Source: Methylocystis sp. IM3
GTDB taxonomy: Bacteria > Pseudomonadota > Alphaproteobacteria > Rhizobiales > Beijerinckiaceae
Direction of reading: 5' to 3'
Assembly (NCBI RefSeq): GCF_038070105.1
Contig: NZ_JBBPBZ010000002.1
Span: forward strand, 2,834,501 to 2,898,500
DNA: 64,000 nt
The translations under genes were made by a program, and so were the position numbers. This document shows positions 25,066 to 33,700 of this stretch, piece by piece. How positions within the stretch are numbered: position 1 is the first letter of the stretch; the number at the start of each line of letters is the position of its first letter. Below the pieces are notes generated by a model, which saw nothing but the letters and a program-made list of their open reading frames with translations, ran no database searches and had not been told where the DNA came from.

Positions 25066-25908
25066 TTGCTTCGTTTTCGCCCGAGCGTCCTCGCCGCCTG
25101 TCTCCTGCTGGCGTTTGCGGCCGGTTCCGGCCCGGCGCGCGCCGGGGCGGCGATTCCATCCTTTTTCGATCCCCACCATCCGTTGCAGAAGCCGGACCTC
25201 TCCCGTCTCCGGCAAATCCGCTTTCTCACGGAAGACGACTTTCCGCCGTTCAATTTCCTTCTCCCGGACGGACAGCTCGCCGGCTACAATGTCGATCTCG
25301 CCCGCGCGATCTGCGCAGAGCTGGAGCTTCCCTGCACGATCCAGCGGCGCAGCTGGGACCTTCTGATCCCGGCGCTCAACGACAACGGCGGCGACGCCGT
25401 CATCGCCTCCCTCGCGATCAATGACGACACGCGCAAGCAGGCGGATTTCACGGCGCCCTATTTCCTGACGCCCGGCCGCTTCGCAATGTTCGCCGACACC
25501 ACGCTGACGGCCGCGACGCCCGAAGCGATCGGCGATCGCAAGGTGTCGGTCGTCGCCGGCTCGCGTCACGAGGCGTTTCTCAAGGCCTTCTATCCGGGCG
25601 TCGAACTCGTGACCTTCGAGACGCCGGCGCTCGCCCGCAATGCGCTGAAGAGCGGCAAGGTGGCCGCCCATTTCGGCGACGCCGTCAGCCTGTCCTTCTG
25701 GCTGAACGGCGCCGAGGCCGGCGGCTGCTGCGCCTTCAAGGACGGCCCCTTCACCGATCCGCGCTTTTTCGGCGAAGGCGTCGGCGTCGCCGTCAAAAAG
25801 GGCAACGAACCGCTTCGCCGCGCCCTAGATTATGCACTGGCCCGGCTCGATCGGCGCGGGGCGCTGGGCGAGCTTTACCTGAAATATTTCCCCGTCGGCC
25901 CCTTCTGA
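25066..25908 (+). CDS. periplasmic solute-binding protein, polar-amino-acid type, orphan
   Basis: Protein of 280 residues: a signal peptide (about 1-26, ending ARA), then a family 3 (SBP_bac_3) fold with FLTEDDFPPFNF, LAGYNVDLARAICAEL, DAVIASLAINDDTRKQADFTAPYF and the C-terminal GVGVAVKKGNEPLRRALD. The start is TTG with AGGGAG upstream at 5 bases. No permease or ATPase gene is near, so it either joins a transporter encoded elsewhere or feeds a sensor. The next gene, 114 bases downstream on the same strand, is a hybrid histidine kinase, but that kinase lacks a periplasmic domain. Confidence 0.85.
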   Translation: MLRFRPSVLAACLLLAFAAGSGPARAGAAIPSFFDPHHPLQKPDLSRLRQIRFLTEDDFPPFNFLLPDGQLAGYNVDLARAICAELELPCTIQRRSWDLLIPALNDNGGDAVIASLAINDDTRKQADFTAPYFLTPGRFAMFADTTLTAATPEAIGDRKVSVVAGSRHEAFLKAFYPGVELVTFETPALARNALKSGKVAAHFGDAVSLSFWLNGAEAGGCCAFKDGPFTDPRFFGEGVGVAVKKGNEPLRRALDYALARLDRRGALGELYLKYFPVGPF

Positions 25909-26022
25909 CGAATCGCCGGAACGCCAGAAGGCCTCGGGGCCGATCGGAAGCAGGGGGCTTCCTTCGGAAAGGCGCGCAATATCTTCACCATCGGGACGCG
26001 GCAGGGAGCGCCGAAAGAGGCA

Positions 26023-28971
26023 ATGCGAGCGTTCGACGCCTGGATCGCAAGCTGGATGGCCGAAGGCGACGCGGGCTGGGTCTTCGTCGACCCCGCCTGG
26101 CTGACCTTCACCGGCCAAAGCCAGGAGGCGGCGCTCGGCTTTGGCTGGCTCGAGGCCATCCACCCGGACGATCGCGCCGCGACGGCGCATGAATGGCGCC
26201 GCGCCTGGGCCACCCGCGCCCCTTTCACCCTGCGGCTCCGCCTGCGCCGCTCTGACGGCGCCTACCGGCCAGCACTCGCCGTGGGGACGCCGCGCGTCGA
26301 GACCGATGGCCGCTGCCTCGGCTTGATCGGCTCGGTGAGAGAAATCGACGCCGCCCCCGACGTTTCCGCCGATAGCGACGCCTTCTGCCGAACCCTCCTC
26401 GGCGCGATCGCCGACGGAGTCTTCATCGCGCGTGATGACCGTTTCATTTTCGCCAATCCGAGGCTGCCGGCGATACTCGGCTATGCTCCCGGCGAATTCG
26501 AGGGCCTGCCTTTTGAAAGCGTCGTCGCGCCGGAGGATCTGGCGCTCTGGACGACGCGCTTCGAGGCGCGCGTCGCCAAAGGTCCCGAACCGCCCCAGCA
26601 CTATCCGCTCCAGTTCATCAGGAAGAACGGCCAGCGGCTCGACGTGGAGCTCTCCACCCAGCGCATCCGTTACGAGGGGCGTGACGCCGTGCTCGGCGTC
26701 ATCCGCGACGTGACAGAAAAGCGTAAGGCCGACGCCGCCTTGCGCGAAAGCGAGGAGCGTTTCAAGCAGGTCGTCGAGTCGCTTCCGCAAATGGTCTGGA
26801 CCTGCGCGCCGGACGGCGCCTGCGACTATCTGGGCCCCCAATGGGTCGCCTACACCGGGATACCCGAAGACGCGCAACTCGGGGACGGCTGGCTTCAGCG
26901 GCTTCACCCAAACGACCGGCGAGGCGCGATCGAGCAATGGCGCGCCGCAAACGCGCGCGGGGAGGATTTCGTCCTCGATTTCCGCATCAGGAGGCATGAT
27001 GGAGTCTATCGCTGGTTCCACACGCTCGCCGTGCCCCTGAAAGACGACCGCGGGCGCATAAAGAAATGGTTCGGGACCAACACGGACATCACCGAAATAA
27101 AGGACGTCGAGGACGCGCTGCGCGAGAGCGAGGCGCGTTTCGCAAGCTTCATGCGGCATCTTCCGGGGCTCGCCTGGATCAAGGACGCAGAGGGTCGCTA
27201 CATCTACGTCAACGAGGCCGCGGAGGCCGCGTTTCAGCGACCGCTGGAAGAGATTTACAGCAAGACGGACCACGAAATATTCGATTCCGCGACGGCCGAG
27301 GCGTTCCGTTACAACGATCTGCGGGCGCTCGCCAGCGACACGGGCGTCGTCGCGATAGAGACCCTCGCGCATGGCGACGGCGTCCTGCATCATTCGCTGG
27401 TCAGCAAATTCCCCATGAAGGACGGCTCCGGCGCGGTCAGAGGCACGGGCGGCGTCGCCATCGACATAACGGAACGTCGCCAGATCGAGCAGTCTCTGGA
27501 GCAGCAGTCCCGCCTCATCGACCTCTCCTTCGACCCGATCTTCGTCTGGGACTGGGATGGCGGGATCGTGACCTGGAACCGCGGATGTGAGCAGCTCTAC
27601 GGCTATTCACGCGCCGAGGCGCTCGGCCAATCGAGCCACAAGCTGCTTCAGACCCGCTTTCCGGTCTCCCTGGAACACTATGAGGCGCAGATTTCTCTTT
27701 CGGGGGAATGGGCCGGCGAATTGCGACACATCGCCAAAAACGGGCATGAGATCTGCGTAGAGAGTCGCCAACAGCTGATCCGGACGGGCGAGCGGCGACT
27801 CGTCCTCGAGGCCAATCGCGACGTGAGCGAACGCAAACGGGCGGAGACGGCGCTGCTCGACGCCAGCCGACGCAAGGACGAGTTTCTGGCGACGCTCGCC
27901 CATGAGCTGAGAAATCCGCTGGCGCCCATCAGCTATGGCGTGCAGTTGCTGAAGACGACGGCGGACGGCAATCTCCGCTTGCTCGGCATGATGGAGCGCC
28001 AGGTTGGCCAACTCGTCAAGCTCGTCGACGATCTGCTCGAGATTTCGCGCATCGACCGCGGCAAGATAGAGCTGCGCAGGGAGCCGACGGATCTCGCCGC
28101 CATCGTCCGGATGGCGCTCGAAACCAGCCAGCTTCAGATCGAGAAAGGCCGGCATCGGCTCGTCATGCGGCTTGGCGGCGAACCGCTCCCCATCGACGGC
28201 GATCCGATGCGGCTGTCGCAGGCCGTGACGAATCTGATCAACAACGCCGCGAAATTCACGCAGGACGGCGGGCTGATCGAGATAGAGGCTCAAAGGCGCG
28301 GCCAGGAAGGCGTTCTTCGCGTGCGCGACAATGGGCGGGGCATTCCGCCCGATGCTCTGCCGCATGTCTTCGATCTCTTCACGCAGATCGACCACAACAA
28401 CCGCGGGGCGGGCGGTCTCGGAATCGGGCTTGCCCTCGTGCGCAGGCTCATCGAGCTTCACGGCGGCACGGTCGAGGCGTCGAGCCCCGGACCGGGCGCA
28501 GGCAGCGAATTCGTCGTCACGCTTCCGCTCGCGCCAAGGGAGGCCGCGATCGCCGGCCGCGGACCGGAGAAGACGGCGGCACAGCCGAACCTTCACGGAC
28601 TTCGGGTCGTCGTCATCGACGACGAGCGCGACGTCGCGGACAGCCTGAGGTTGATGCTGGAAAGTTTCGGCGCCGCCGTTCGCGTCGCCTACGATGGCGC
28701 CGCAGGGGCGAGGCTCGTCGAAACATTCTTGCCCCAGGTAGCGCTCGTGGACCTCGGCATGCAGCCCGTCGACGGCTTTGAAACGGCGCGGCGGATCAGG
28801 GCCGGCGCAGCCGGGGGCGATGTGAGGCTCGTGGCGCTCACAGGCTGGGGCCAGGCCAGCGACCGCGAGCGGACCAAAGAAGCCGGTTTCGACGCGCATC
28901 TGACAAAGCCGGCCTCGGTCGAGGCGCTGGAAAACGCCCTCCGCGTCATGAAACCGGCCGCAATCATCTAA
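26023..28971 (+). CDS. soluble hybrid histidine kinase with five PAS domains and a receiver
   Basis: Protein of 982 residues without membrane segments. Five PAS/PAC units occupy about residues 5-610; their ends are marked by repeated DVTEKRK, DITEIKD, DITERRQ and DVSERKR linkers. HisKA follows with phospho-acceptor His627 (ATLAHELRNPLAP). The HATPase has NLINNAAKF, RDNGRGIP and GLGIGLALV. The C-terminal receiver (about 865-975) has phospho-acceptor Asp910 in ALVDLGM, plus the conserved Thr (ALTGW) and Lys (LTKPAS). A phosphorelay needs an Hpt protein; a separate one is encoded 1.1 kb downstream at 30095-30490. The signal is unknown and probably cytosolic (redox, light or metabolite). Confidence 0.93.
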   Translation: MRAFDAWIASWMAEGDAGWVFVDPAWLTFTGQSQEAALGFGWLEAIHPDDRAATAHEWRRAWATRAPFTLRLRLRRSDGAYRPALAVGTPRVETDGRCLGLIGSVREIDAAPDVSADSDAFCRTLLGAIADGVFIARDDRFIFANPRLPAILGYAPGEFEGLPFESVVAPEDLALWTTRFEARVAKGPEPPQHYPLQFIRKNGQRLDVELSTQRIRYEGRDAVLGVIRDVTEKRKADAALRESEERFKQVVESLPQMVWTCAPDGACDYLGPQWVAYTGIPEDAQLGDGWLQRLHPNDRRGAIEQWRAANARGEDFVLDFRIRRHDGVYRWFHTLAVPLKDDRGRIKKWFGTNTDITEIKDVEDALRESEARFASFMRHLPGLAWIKDAEGRYIYVNEAAEAAFQRPLEEIYSKTDHEIFDSATAEAFRYNDLRALASDTGVVAIETLAHGDGVLHHSLVSKFPMKDGSGAVRGTGGVAIDITERRQIEQSLEQQSRLIDLSFDPIFVWDWDGGIVTWNRGCEQLYGYSRAEALGQSSHKLLQTRFPVSLEHYEAQISLSGEWAGELRHIAKNGHEICVESRQQLIRTGERRLVLEANRDVSERKRAETALLDASRRKDEFLATLAHELRNPLAPISYGVQLLKTTADGNLRLLGMMERQVGQLVKLVDDLLEISRIDRGKIELRREPTDLAAIVRMALETSQLQIEKGRHRLVMRLGGEPLPIDGDPMRLSQAVTNLINNAAKFTQDGGLIEIEAQRRGQEGVLRVRDNGRGIPPDALPHVFDLFTQIDHNNRGAGGLGIGLALVRRLIELHGGTVEASSPGPGAGSEFVVTLPLAPREAAIAGRGPEKTAAQPNLHGLRVVVIDDERDVADSLRLMLESFGAAVRVAYDGAAGARLVETFLPQVALVDLGMQPVDGFETARRIRAGAAGGDVRLVALTGWGQASDRERTKEAGFDAHLTKPASVEALENALRVMKPAAII

Positions 28972-29064
28972 CGCCAAAGCTTTTCACCACTGCGAGATTG
29001 TGACATAATGTTACTCGTTTCGCTGGGCATTTGAGCCTGGCGATTGTGAAAGCGATGCTCGAAA

Positions 29065-29520
29065 ATGACTATGTTTGCGCCATTTGAGGATCACCAGCAG
29101 GAAGCGTCCAGCAAGACGCTGACGGAATATCGGACCATCAAGATGTTCGTGTCGCTGCTTCGTGATCTCTCCGACACATTTGACGACGACCTTCACGACA
29201 CGCTGATCATCGCAGTCATTCACCAGCGACAGAAACGAGAGGAGCTTGTCGCGCGTCAAACGGGCGGATGCCTGGATTTCACTGCAAAGGGCGTCCGGCT
29301 CATGGACCTCGTGCGCAAGCTCAACATCCCGAGAGAGACGGCCCGCAGAAAACTGATGGCTCTGGAAAAGAAAGGGCTCGTCGAGAAAGACAATGAGGGC
29401 GGCTGGCAACTCAAAACCGTGGACGGCCGGCCGGCCGTCGATTTGCCGATCGAGCCGTTCATCGCCAGGAGACTCAAGGATCTCATGAGCCTCTCCACGG
29501 CGCTCGACATGAATCAATAG
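29065..29520 (+). CDS. small winged-helix regulator (paralogue of the gene at 14220)
   Basis: Protein of 151 residues. It matches the regulator at 14220-14627 in order and many residues: FDDDLHDTLIIAVIHQ, then the recognition region MDLVRKLNIPRETARRKLMALEKKGLVEK and wing GGWQL. There is no sensor domain. The start has a weak ribosome-binding site; an ATG six bases further is an alternative. A near-palindrome GTGACAT-a-ATGTTAC (29000-29014, one mismatch) precedes it and may be an autoregulatory site. It lies just behind the hybrid kinase but has no receiver domain, so a direct phosphorelay link is not supported. Confidence 0.75.
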   Translation: MTMFAPFEDHQQEASSKTLTEYRTIKMFVSLLRDLSDTFDDDLHDTLIIAVIHQRQKREELVARQTGGCLDFTAKGVRLMDLVRKLNIPRETARRKLMALEKKGLVEKDNEGGWQLKTVDGRPAVDLPIEPFIARRLKDLMSLSTALDMNQ

Positions 29521-29621
29521 GCATTCCTCTAGACTGGAAATAACTTATGTCCCGCCGAGAGGAATTGACGGGTAGCCTGGCTTTCTTGATTTTGCGATTT
29601 CTTTAGCCGGCGGCGCCGGAT

Positions 29622-30011
29622 ATGCGGACGAAACTGAGGGCCGCCGCGGTTCTCGCCGTGGCCTCCTGCGCCATATGGGCATTGGACATCGCCACTGGAA
29701 AGGACGTGACCGTCCGCCCCTTGTTGTGCGTGATCGTCATTCTCACCGGCTTCCTGGAAGACAGGTTCATCGGCTTCCTTTTCTCGGCCTTTTCCGCGAC
29801 GCTCTTCGCCGTCTCATTTGCAGTTTCTCAAAAATATTTCGCAACGCTCTCTCTTTGCGTGAATTTTCTCGGTGCGTTCCTGGCTTACGTTCTTCTGGCG
29901 GAGAGCGCCCTGCTCGCCGTCAGGACCATTTCCAAACTCAGCAAGATGGTGCTGGACGCTCATGAGGAGATAACCCGCCTCACCGAGGCGAAGGAACGCG
30001 GCGAAGGATAA
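29622..30011 (+). CDS. small four-helix membrane protein, sensor-domain-like stub
   Basis: Protein of 129 residues with about four membrane segments between residues 6 and 105 and a short charged C-terminal helix (MVLDAHEEITRLTEAKERGEG). The membrane part resembles the DUF4118/MASE-type input modules that sit in front of kinases or cyclases, but no output domain follows. It stands between the winged-helix regulator and the Hpt gene. Either it pairs with a soluble kinase such as the one upstream, or it is the remnant of a larger sensor. Family assignment is tentative. Confidence 0.6.
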   Translation: MRTKLRAAAVLAVASCAIWALDIATGKDVTVRPLLCVIVILTGFLEDRFIGFLFSAFSATLFAVSFAVSQKYFATLSLCVNFLGAFLAYVLLAESALLAVRTISKLSKMVLDAHEEITRLTEAKERGEG

Positions 30012-30094
30012 ACGTAGTTTTCTTCCTGCACGGCCGTCGCGCGAGCCGTTGCAAATAGTTAAGTCTTGTTACGAGTTGCAATTCGCGGCGAGGG

Positions 30095-30490
30095 CTAAAG
30101 AATGTCGGCGATGGCTCCCCGCACCGCCTCGATCTCGGCCAGCAACCTGCCGCAGAGAGCGGCTTCGCGCGCATCGCCGGCGCGCAGCGCCGTCTCGTAG
30201 GCCTCGGCGGCCGCGGCGACGGCGAAGGCGCCGACCGACCGGGCCGACCCTTTCAGCATGTGAGCGAGATCGATGCGAGCGCTGGCGTCGCCCATGCTGC
30301 GGGGCGCCTCGAGACGCCTCGAAAGCTGCGACGCCTGCCGCTCGAAGAGAGCGAGAAGCTCCGTCTCCAGAGCGTGATCGCCGAAAGTCTGGCGGGAGAG
30401 ATGGACGAGATCGAGAACGGCCTCGGCTGGATCGGGGTCGCCGCTGGGATGTTTGCGGGAAAGGTTAACAGCAGCCGGATTCGCCATCAT
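30095..30490 (-). CDS. orphan histidine phosphotransfer (Hpt) protein
   Basis: Protein of 131 residues forming an Hpt four-helix domain. The phospho-acceptor is His77 in LAHMLKGSARSVGA, the canonical H-x2-K-G-S pattern. Flanking helices are DHALETELLALFERQASQL and AVAAAAEAYETALRAG. It has no kinase or receiver of its own, so it should shuttle phosphate between a hybrid kinase and a response regulator; the hybrid kinase at 26023 is the nearest candidate. It is divergent from the giant GPR-like gene across 271 bases. Either of two adjacent ATGs (30490, 30487) may start it. Confidence 0.87.
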   Translation of the reverse strand: MMANPAAVNLSRKHPSGDPDPAEAVLDLVHLSRQTFGDHALETELLALFERQASQLSRRLEAPRSMGDASARIDLAHMLKGSARSVGAFAVAAAAEAYETALRAGDAREAALCGRLLAEIEAVRGAIADIL

Positions 30491-30761
30491 ATGCTCCGTT
30501 CTTGCCCCCGCGCCCCCCCGCCTTGCAAAAAAACCGCCGAGCTTACAACGATATCTGGGGAACTTGCCGGCCCGGTCGAGAGGGTGAGACGCCAAGCCTC
30601 GCGCGGAGTCCTGAAAGGCGCGTTAACGAAGTTTCCGATTACGTCGGACCCCTGTGTTTCCATTGCGGGAGAGGGGCTGTAATAATTGGTTAATCCTTTC
30701 CGCGCCCTGCGGCGCGCAGCAGAGGGCGCCCGCGCTCGTCCGGCCGCCCGGAGATCGTCGA

Positions 30762-33700
30762 ATGTCGAAATCGGGCAAAATTCAGGACGCGGCCTCTGCT
30801 GCTCTATCCGCGATCGAGGACGCGCTCGATCTTGGCGCTCCGCCGCCGGGCGACGACGGGGCGGCCCAGCCGGGACCGCAAAAGCCGGGCGGGAAGACCG
30901 GCAGGTCGGACGCGCCGGAAAAAGCCGAGGACCCGGCCGGCCAACAGGCGCCGAGCCCCGCTCAGCCCAGCCTTGCCCAGGCGATGTCCCGCAAAGCGGA
31001 GGCGCGAGAGCCCGCCTCCGTCGTCGCGCCGGCGCTCGCGCCCGCCAATGACGACCGGCGCACGGTCGGCGAATTGCGCGCCGCGCTGCAAATCGCGCCG
31101 AACCGCTCGATCATGGGCATGACCTTCGCCTCGATCGGGCTCTGGGCGGTGTGCTGGATTTTCTATGTGTATTTTCACCAAAGCGAAATCATCGACCCCG
31201 ACGGCTCGCTGCTCGCGCCCAAGCCGATATTGGCGATTGGCGCGCTCGTCGGCCCGACGATCTTTCTCTTCATCACCGGCCTGATGGCGCGGCGCGCGCA
31301 TGAGATGCGGCTCATCGCCAATTCCATGACCGAAGTCGCGATCCGCCTCATCGAGCCCGAGACCATCGCGACCGAGCAGGTCGTCTCCCTGTCGCAGGCG
31401 ATCCGCCGCGAGGCGGCCTCGATGGGCGATGGCATCGAGCGGGCACTGGCGCGCGCCGGCGAGCTCGAAGTCATCGTGCGCACGGAGGTCTCCAATCTCG
31501 AACGCTCGTACACCGAGAACGAACGCCGAATCCGCCTCCTGATCGACGAATTGACGCGCGAGCGCGAAGCGATCCTCGTCAACGCCGACAACGCCCGCAC
31601 CGCGCTCTATGGCGCGCGCGATTCACTCTCGCAGGAGCTCGCCGCGACCTCCGCGCATCTCGCCGAGACGGTCAGCGCGGCCGGCGCGCGGGTCACCTCC
31701 TCGCTCGGCTCCAAGGGCGAAGAGATCAAGCTCGCGCTGGAAAAGGCGGGCGACTCTTTCGAAAATACGCTCGCCTCGCATGGCGGCCGCGTCGTCGGCG
31801 TATTGACGCAGACGGGGGACGCCGTCGCGCAGAAGATCGGCGACGCCTCCGACGACGTGAGCCGCCGCTTCACCGACGGCGTCGCGGAGGTCGGCGAGAA
31901 GCTGCAAAAGGCGAGCGAGGCCGCCACCACCGATTTCGGCGCGCGCAGCGCCGAGATCGTCGAGCGTTTCGAGACGCTCGGCTCGACATTCACGGAGACG
32001 ATCGGCGGCCAGGGCGACCGGCTCGTCGCCCGCCTCGCCGAGACCGGCGGCGCCATTCAGGAAGCGGTCACGACCCATGGCGGCGCGCTCGACAAGTCTC
32101 TCGCCGAGACGACCGAACGCCTCACCACCGGCGTCGCGGCGCAGGTGGAGAAAGCCAGAACCGTCTTCGAGGGCGCGGAAACGCGCCTCCTCGGAGCCAT
32201 GGACGACTCCAGCGCCAGGACGCAGCAGGAATTCGAACAGCGCGGCGCTGCGCTACGCGAGTCGCTCGGGCGCACCATCGACGAGACGGCCGCCGCCCTG
32301 GCCGATCAGGGCCAGACGATCCAGGACCGCTTCGCCGATCTCGCAGCTTACGCGGTGTCGGCGCTCGGCGCCCACAGCGACCGCGTCAACGAGACCCTCG
32401 CGGAGCGGCTCGGCAATTTCGAGCGCATGGTGCTCACGCGCGGCGAAGAGATGATCACACGCGTCGCCGAACATGGCGGCCAGCTCGACGCGACGCTCGC
32501 CGAGCGGCTCGCCGCCTTCGAAGAAGTGTTCGCCACCCGCGGCGAGGAGCTCGCCGCGCGCGTGACCGAGCACGGCTATCGCGCCACCAACACCCTCGCC
32601 TCGCGCCTTGCCGACTTCCAGGAGACGCTCTCGCGCAGCACCGAAGACGCCGCCGTGCGCGTCACCGAGCAGAGCGATCGCGCCGCGCGCGAGATCGCCC
32701 GCCAGATCGTCGCGCTCGAGGCCGCCGTCGCCCAGCAGGGCGAGGACATCGCCGTCCGCCTCACGGTCGGCGGCGCCAACGCCGCGGCGACGCTCGCAGA
32801 TCAGGTCGCCCGCTTCGAAAACGCCTTCGCGCAGCGGCACGAGGAGCTGACGACCCGCCTCGCCGAGCAGAGCGAAAGATCGGCGGAGACGCTCGCGGAG
32901 CGGCTCTCGGTTTTCGAGCAGGCCATGGCCGCGCATGCCGAGCAGGTCGGCGCCCACAGCGACCACATCGTCACGCGCGTCGCCGAGAGCGGCGACCGCG
33001 CGCTCAACAATCTCGCGACCGGCCTCGCCGTCTTCGAGAATGCGGTGCTCCAGCAGAGCCAGGCGGTCGCCGCCCATGTCGTCTCGGAAGGCGAACGCGC
33101 GCGCACCCTCCTCGCCGACGGGCTCGCCGCTTTCGAGGACAACGTCTCCCGCCACGGCGAGACAGTCGCCCTGGCCGTCGCCTCCCAGGGCGAGCGCGCC
33201 GCCAGCGAATTGGCCCGCCAGCTCGCCACGCTCGAAGAGACCGTCGCGCGCAGCAGCGAGCAGGTCGCCGCGCTCATGTCGACGGAGGGCGGCCGCGCCG
33301 CGGAGGAACTCGCCCACCAGATCGCCACGCTCGAAGCGACCGTCGCCGGCAAGAGCGAGGAAGTCGCGGCCCTCGTCTCCGCGCATGGCGAACGCGCCAC
33401 GGCGGAGCTCGCCCACCAGATCGCCACGCTCGAAGCGACCGTCTCGCGCAAGAGCGAGGAAGTCGCCTCGCTCGTCGCAACCCATGGCGAGCGCGCAACA
33501 GCGGAACTCGCTCTCCAGCTCGCCGCGCTCGAAGAGACCATCGCCCGCAGCGGCGAGCAGGTTGCGGCGCTCATGTCGACCCAGGGCGGCCGCGCCGCGG
33601 AGGAGCTTGCCCGGCAGATCGCCGCGCTCGAGGAGACAGTCGCCGGCAAGAGCGAGGAAGTCGCGGCCCTCGTCGCGACCCATGGCGAGCGCGCCACCGC

